Shown one piece after another: positions 62,650 to 64,000 of a stretch of DNA of 64,000 nucleotides; position 1 is the first letter of the stretch, and the number at the start of each line of letters is the position of its first letter. The notes below the pieces were generated by a model. That model was given only the letters and a program-made list of their open reading frames with translations. It was not told where the DNA came from and ran no database searches. This DNA is from Pithys albifrons albifrons. Lineage: Eukaryota > Chordata > Aves > Passeriformes > Thamnophilidae. Position numbers and translations under genes: made by a program. The stretch covers positions 11,435,566 to 11,499,565 of the forward strand of contig NC_092467.1 of assembly GCF_047495875.1 (NCBI RefSeq), written 5' to 3'.

Positions 62650-64000
62650 TGGGCTGCCCACTGTGCTGCTAACGGGGTGAGAGCTGTGCCCACACACCTT
62701 GGTTTCTCCTACCCTGAGGAATCCTCCTGCTTTATCCAGCAAGGAGCTGGATCTCAGACCTTCTCCATGGATTTCTTTTTATTTTCAGGGCTGGCACGGC
62801 AAAAATTGCAAGAAGGTTATTTTCTTTAAGCCAGGCATGCTGAATATTTTGGGCAATGGTGTGATGTGTCATCGACTGGTCAGTATCCACTGTCATTTTT
62901 AAACCAATACCATATATATTAATTTTTAAGCTGCATATACTGTGGCAGAACTTGTGACGGGCTTAGGCTGGCAGAGCAGCAGCACCTGCAGGGAACAAGG
63001 TCTGCCATGTGGATGGGACCTGGCTCCACAGGCTGCCATGTAGGTGATCTGCTCCCGGTGAAATGACTACAAACTGTGCCTCTGGCCTGGTGCTGTTTGA
63101 AATTGTGCTTTGCATGGGATGTAAAATAGCAGGAGTGGTGATCTAAAGATAGTTCAGAGATCATGTGTGTCATCATCCTGGAAAGTGTAATAGAGTGAAA
63201 AGGTGCATTTCTGACAGGAATTATGCTTTTAATGGTGGATCTTGTAGCGTGGGCCACCATGGGATAGCTCCTGTGTGGGGATGTTGGCTCTGTAATCCTG
63301 TGGTTATTGCACAGAAGTTCTAGGGGTTGAACTTTGTCTGGAAGAACAAAGAGGAACAAAGTATTGTACAGCAGGAACATTTTGGAAGTTCCCTGTCTAC
63401 CCACAGGGAGTATTTTCTGGCCTTGCAGGGAGCCACAAGATTTCTGGTATCACAAAGCATTTAAAAAGGGGAGCCTGACTGCCATCTGTGCTGTTCTAAA
63501 GTCATCACAAGAACAAGGTGGATGACTTTAAAAAAATAAAATATTTTTATTATGAAATGGAACTTCATTTATATGCAGTTAATGTTAATATGAAAAGTTT
63601 TCTCTTGTTAATATGTGGTCTGACCGGAGCTCCTAGAATCAACAATAAAGACAAATTATTATCAATTCGGCTATTCTGAGCAGCTGCTTATTTTATCTTT
63701 GAAATAAATACCTGGAAAGATTTCATTTTTTTAGAGAAAGAATTGGGATTAGTCTACTGTGAAAGCACAAAAGTATTCTCTCTATTTCTGTATGAGGATA
63801 TTGTGAATATTTTCATTGCTCTTTTTTGACACTATGGATAACAGCAGAAGCAGCGTGGACTAAACCTCCTCTCACAGAGCACGGCAGAGGCTACAATAGA
63901 AGCCTCTCAAAAGAAAAAAATCATTGCTTTGAAAAACCTCAAAAGATACATTAAAAAAGAAGCTTCATGCTTATGATAAGATAACCCTGGATAAAAGGCT

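Larger units (their letters stand above)
57626..64000. other. Gene-free upstream flank of ATP6V1G3
   Basis: No exon is recognisable after the 5S-derived sequence. In human, PTPRC (CD45) lies in this direction. I looked on the plus strand for its signal-peptide exon and did not find it. The stretch holds a poly(G) run at 60.63 kb, a direct repeat of AGCCTAACC at 61433-61450 and the nested inverted repeat at 62.62 kb. Confidence 0.55.

Noticed and set aside
1..64000. CRISPR arrays, prokaryotic operons, tRNA genes or endogenous retrovirus genes
   Set aside because: I saw no regularly spaced direct repeats, no operon-like tandem of coding frames, no tRNA B-box with a cloverleaf, and no retroviral gag, pol or env motifs in the supplied translations.

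Overview
This looks like a stretch of vertebrate nuclear DNA, most likely from a bird. The evidence is AT-rich, largely non-coding sequence, one small spliced gene with GT-AG introns, and a sparse repeat load made only of CR1-type (chicken repeat 1) LINE fragments. CR1 also occurs in crocodilians and turtles, so bird is an inference. There is no prokaryotic gene organisation; nearly all of the many short open reading frames are chance frames in non-coding DNA.

The only protein-coding gene I can support is ATP6V1G3 on the minus strand. It encodes the G3 subunit of the vacuolar H+-ATPase peripheral stalk. All three coding exons are present (55979-55898, 48579-48479, 45292-45119). They join in frame across consensus splice sites into 118 codons, the usual length of this family. 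A TATA box lies just upstream and two poly(A) signals lie downstream, so the gene appears complete and intact.

Layout: 1-45 kb is gene-free flank downstream of ATP6V1G3, with three CR1 fragments, simple repeats and several short palindromes or possible regulatory motifs. ATP6V1G3 occupies 45.1-56.0 kb and carries a fourth CR1 fragment in intron 1. From 56 to 64 kb is the upstream flank, with a 41-bp tandem duplication close to the promoter and a 5S rRNA-derived sequence about 1.5 kb upstream of the start codon. In human, ATP6V1G3 lies between NEK7 and PTPRC. If that order holds here, NEK7 lies beyond the low-coordinate end and PTPRC beyond the high-coordinate end; I found no exon of either.

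I found no new multi-gene system. The observations most worth checking are the 5S-derived sequence with a preserved closing helix, the duplicated promoter-proximal element, a small CpG-dense patch in the gene desert, a perfect match to the RFX X-box, and several long imperfect palindromes.
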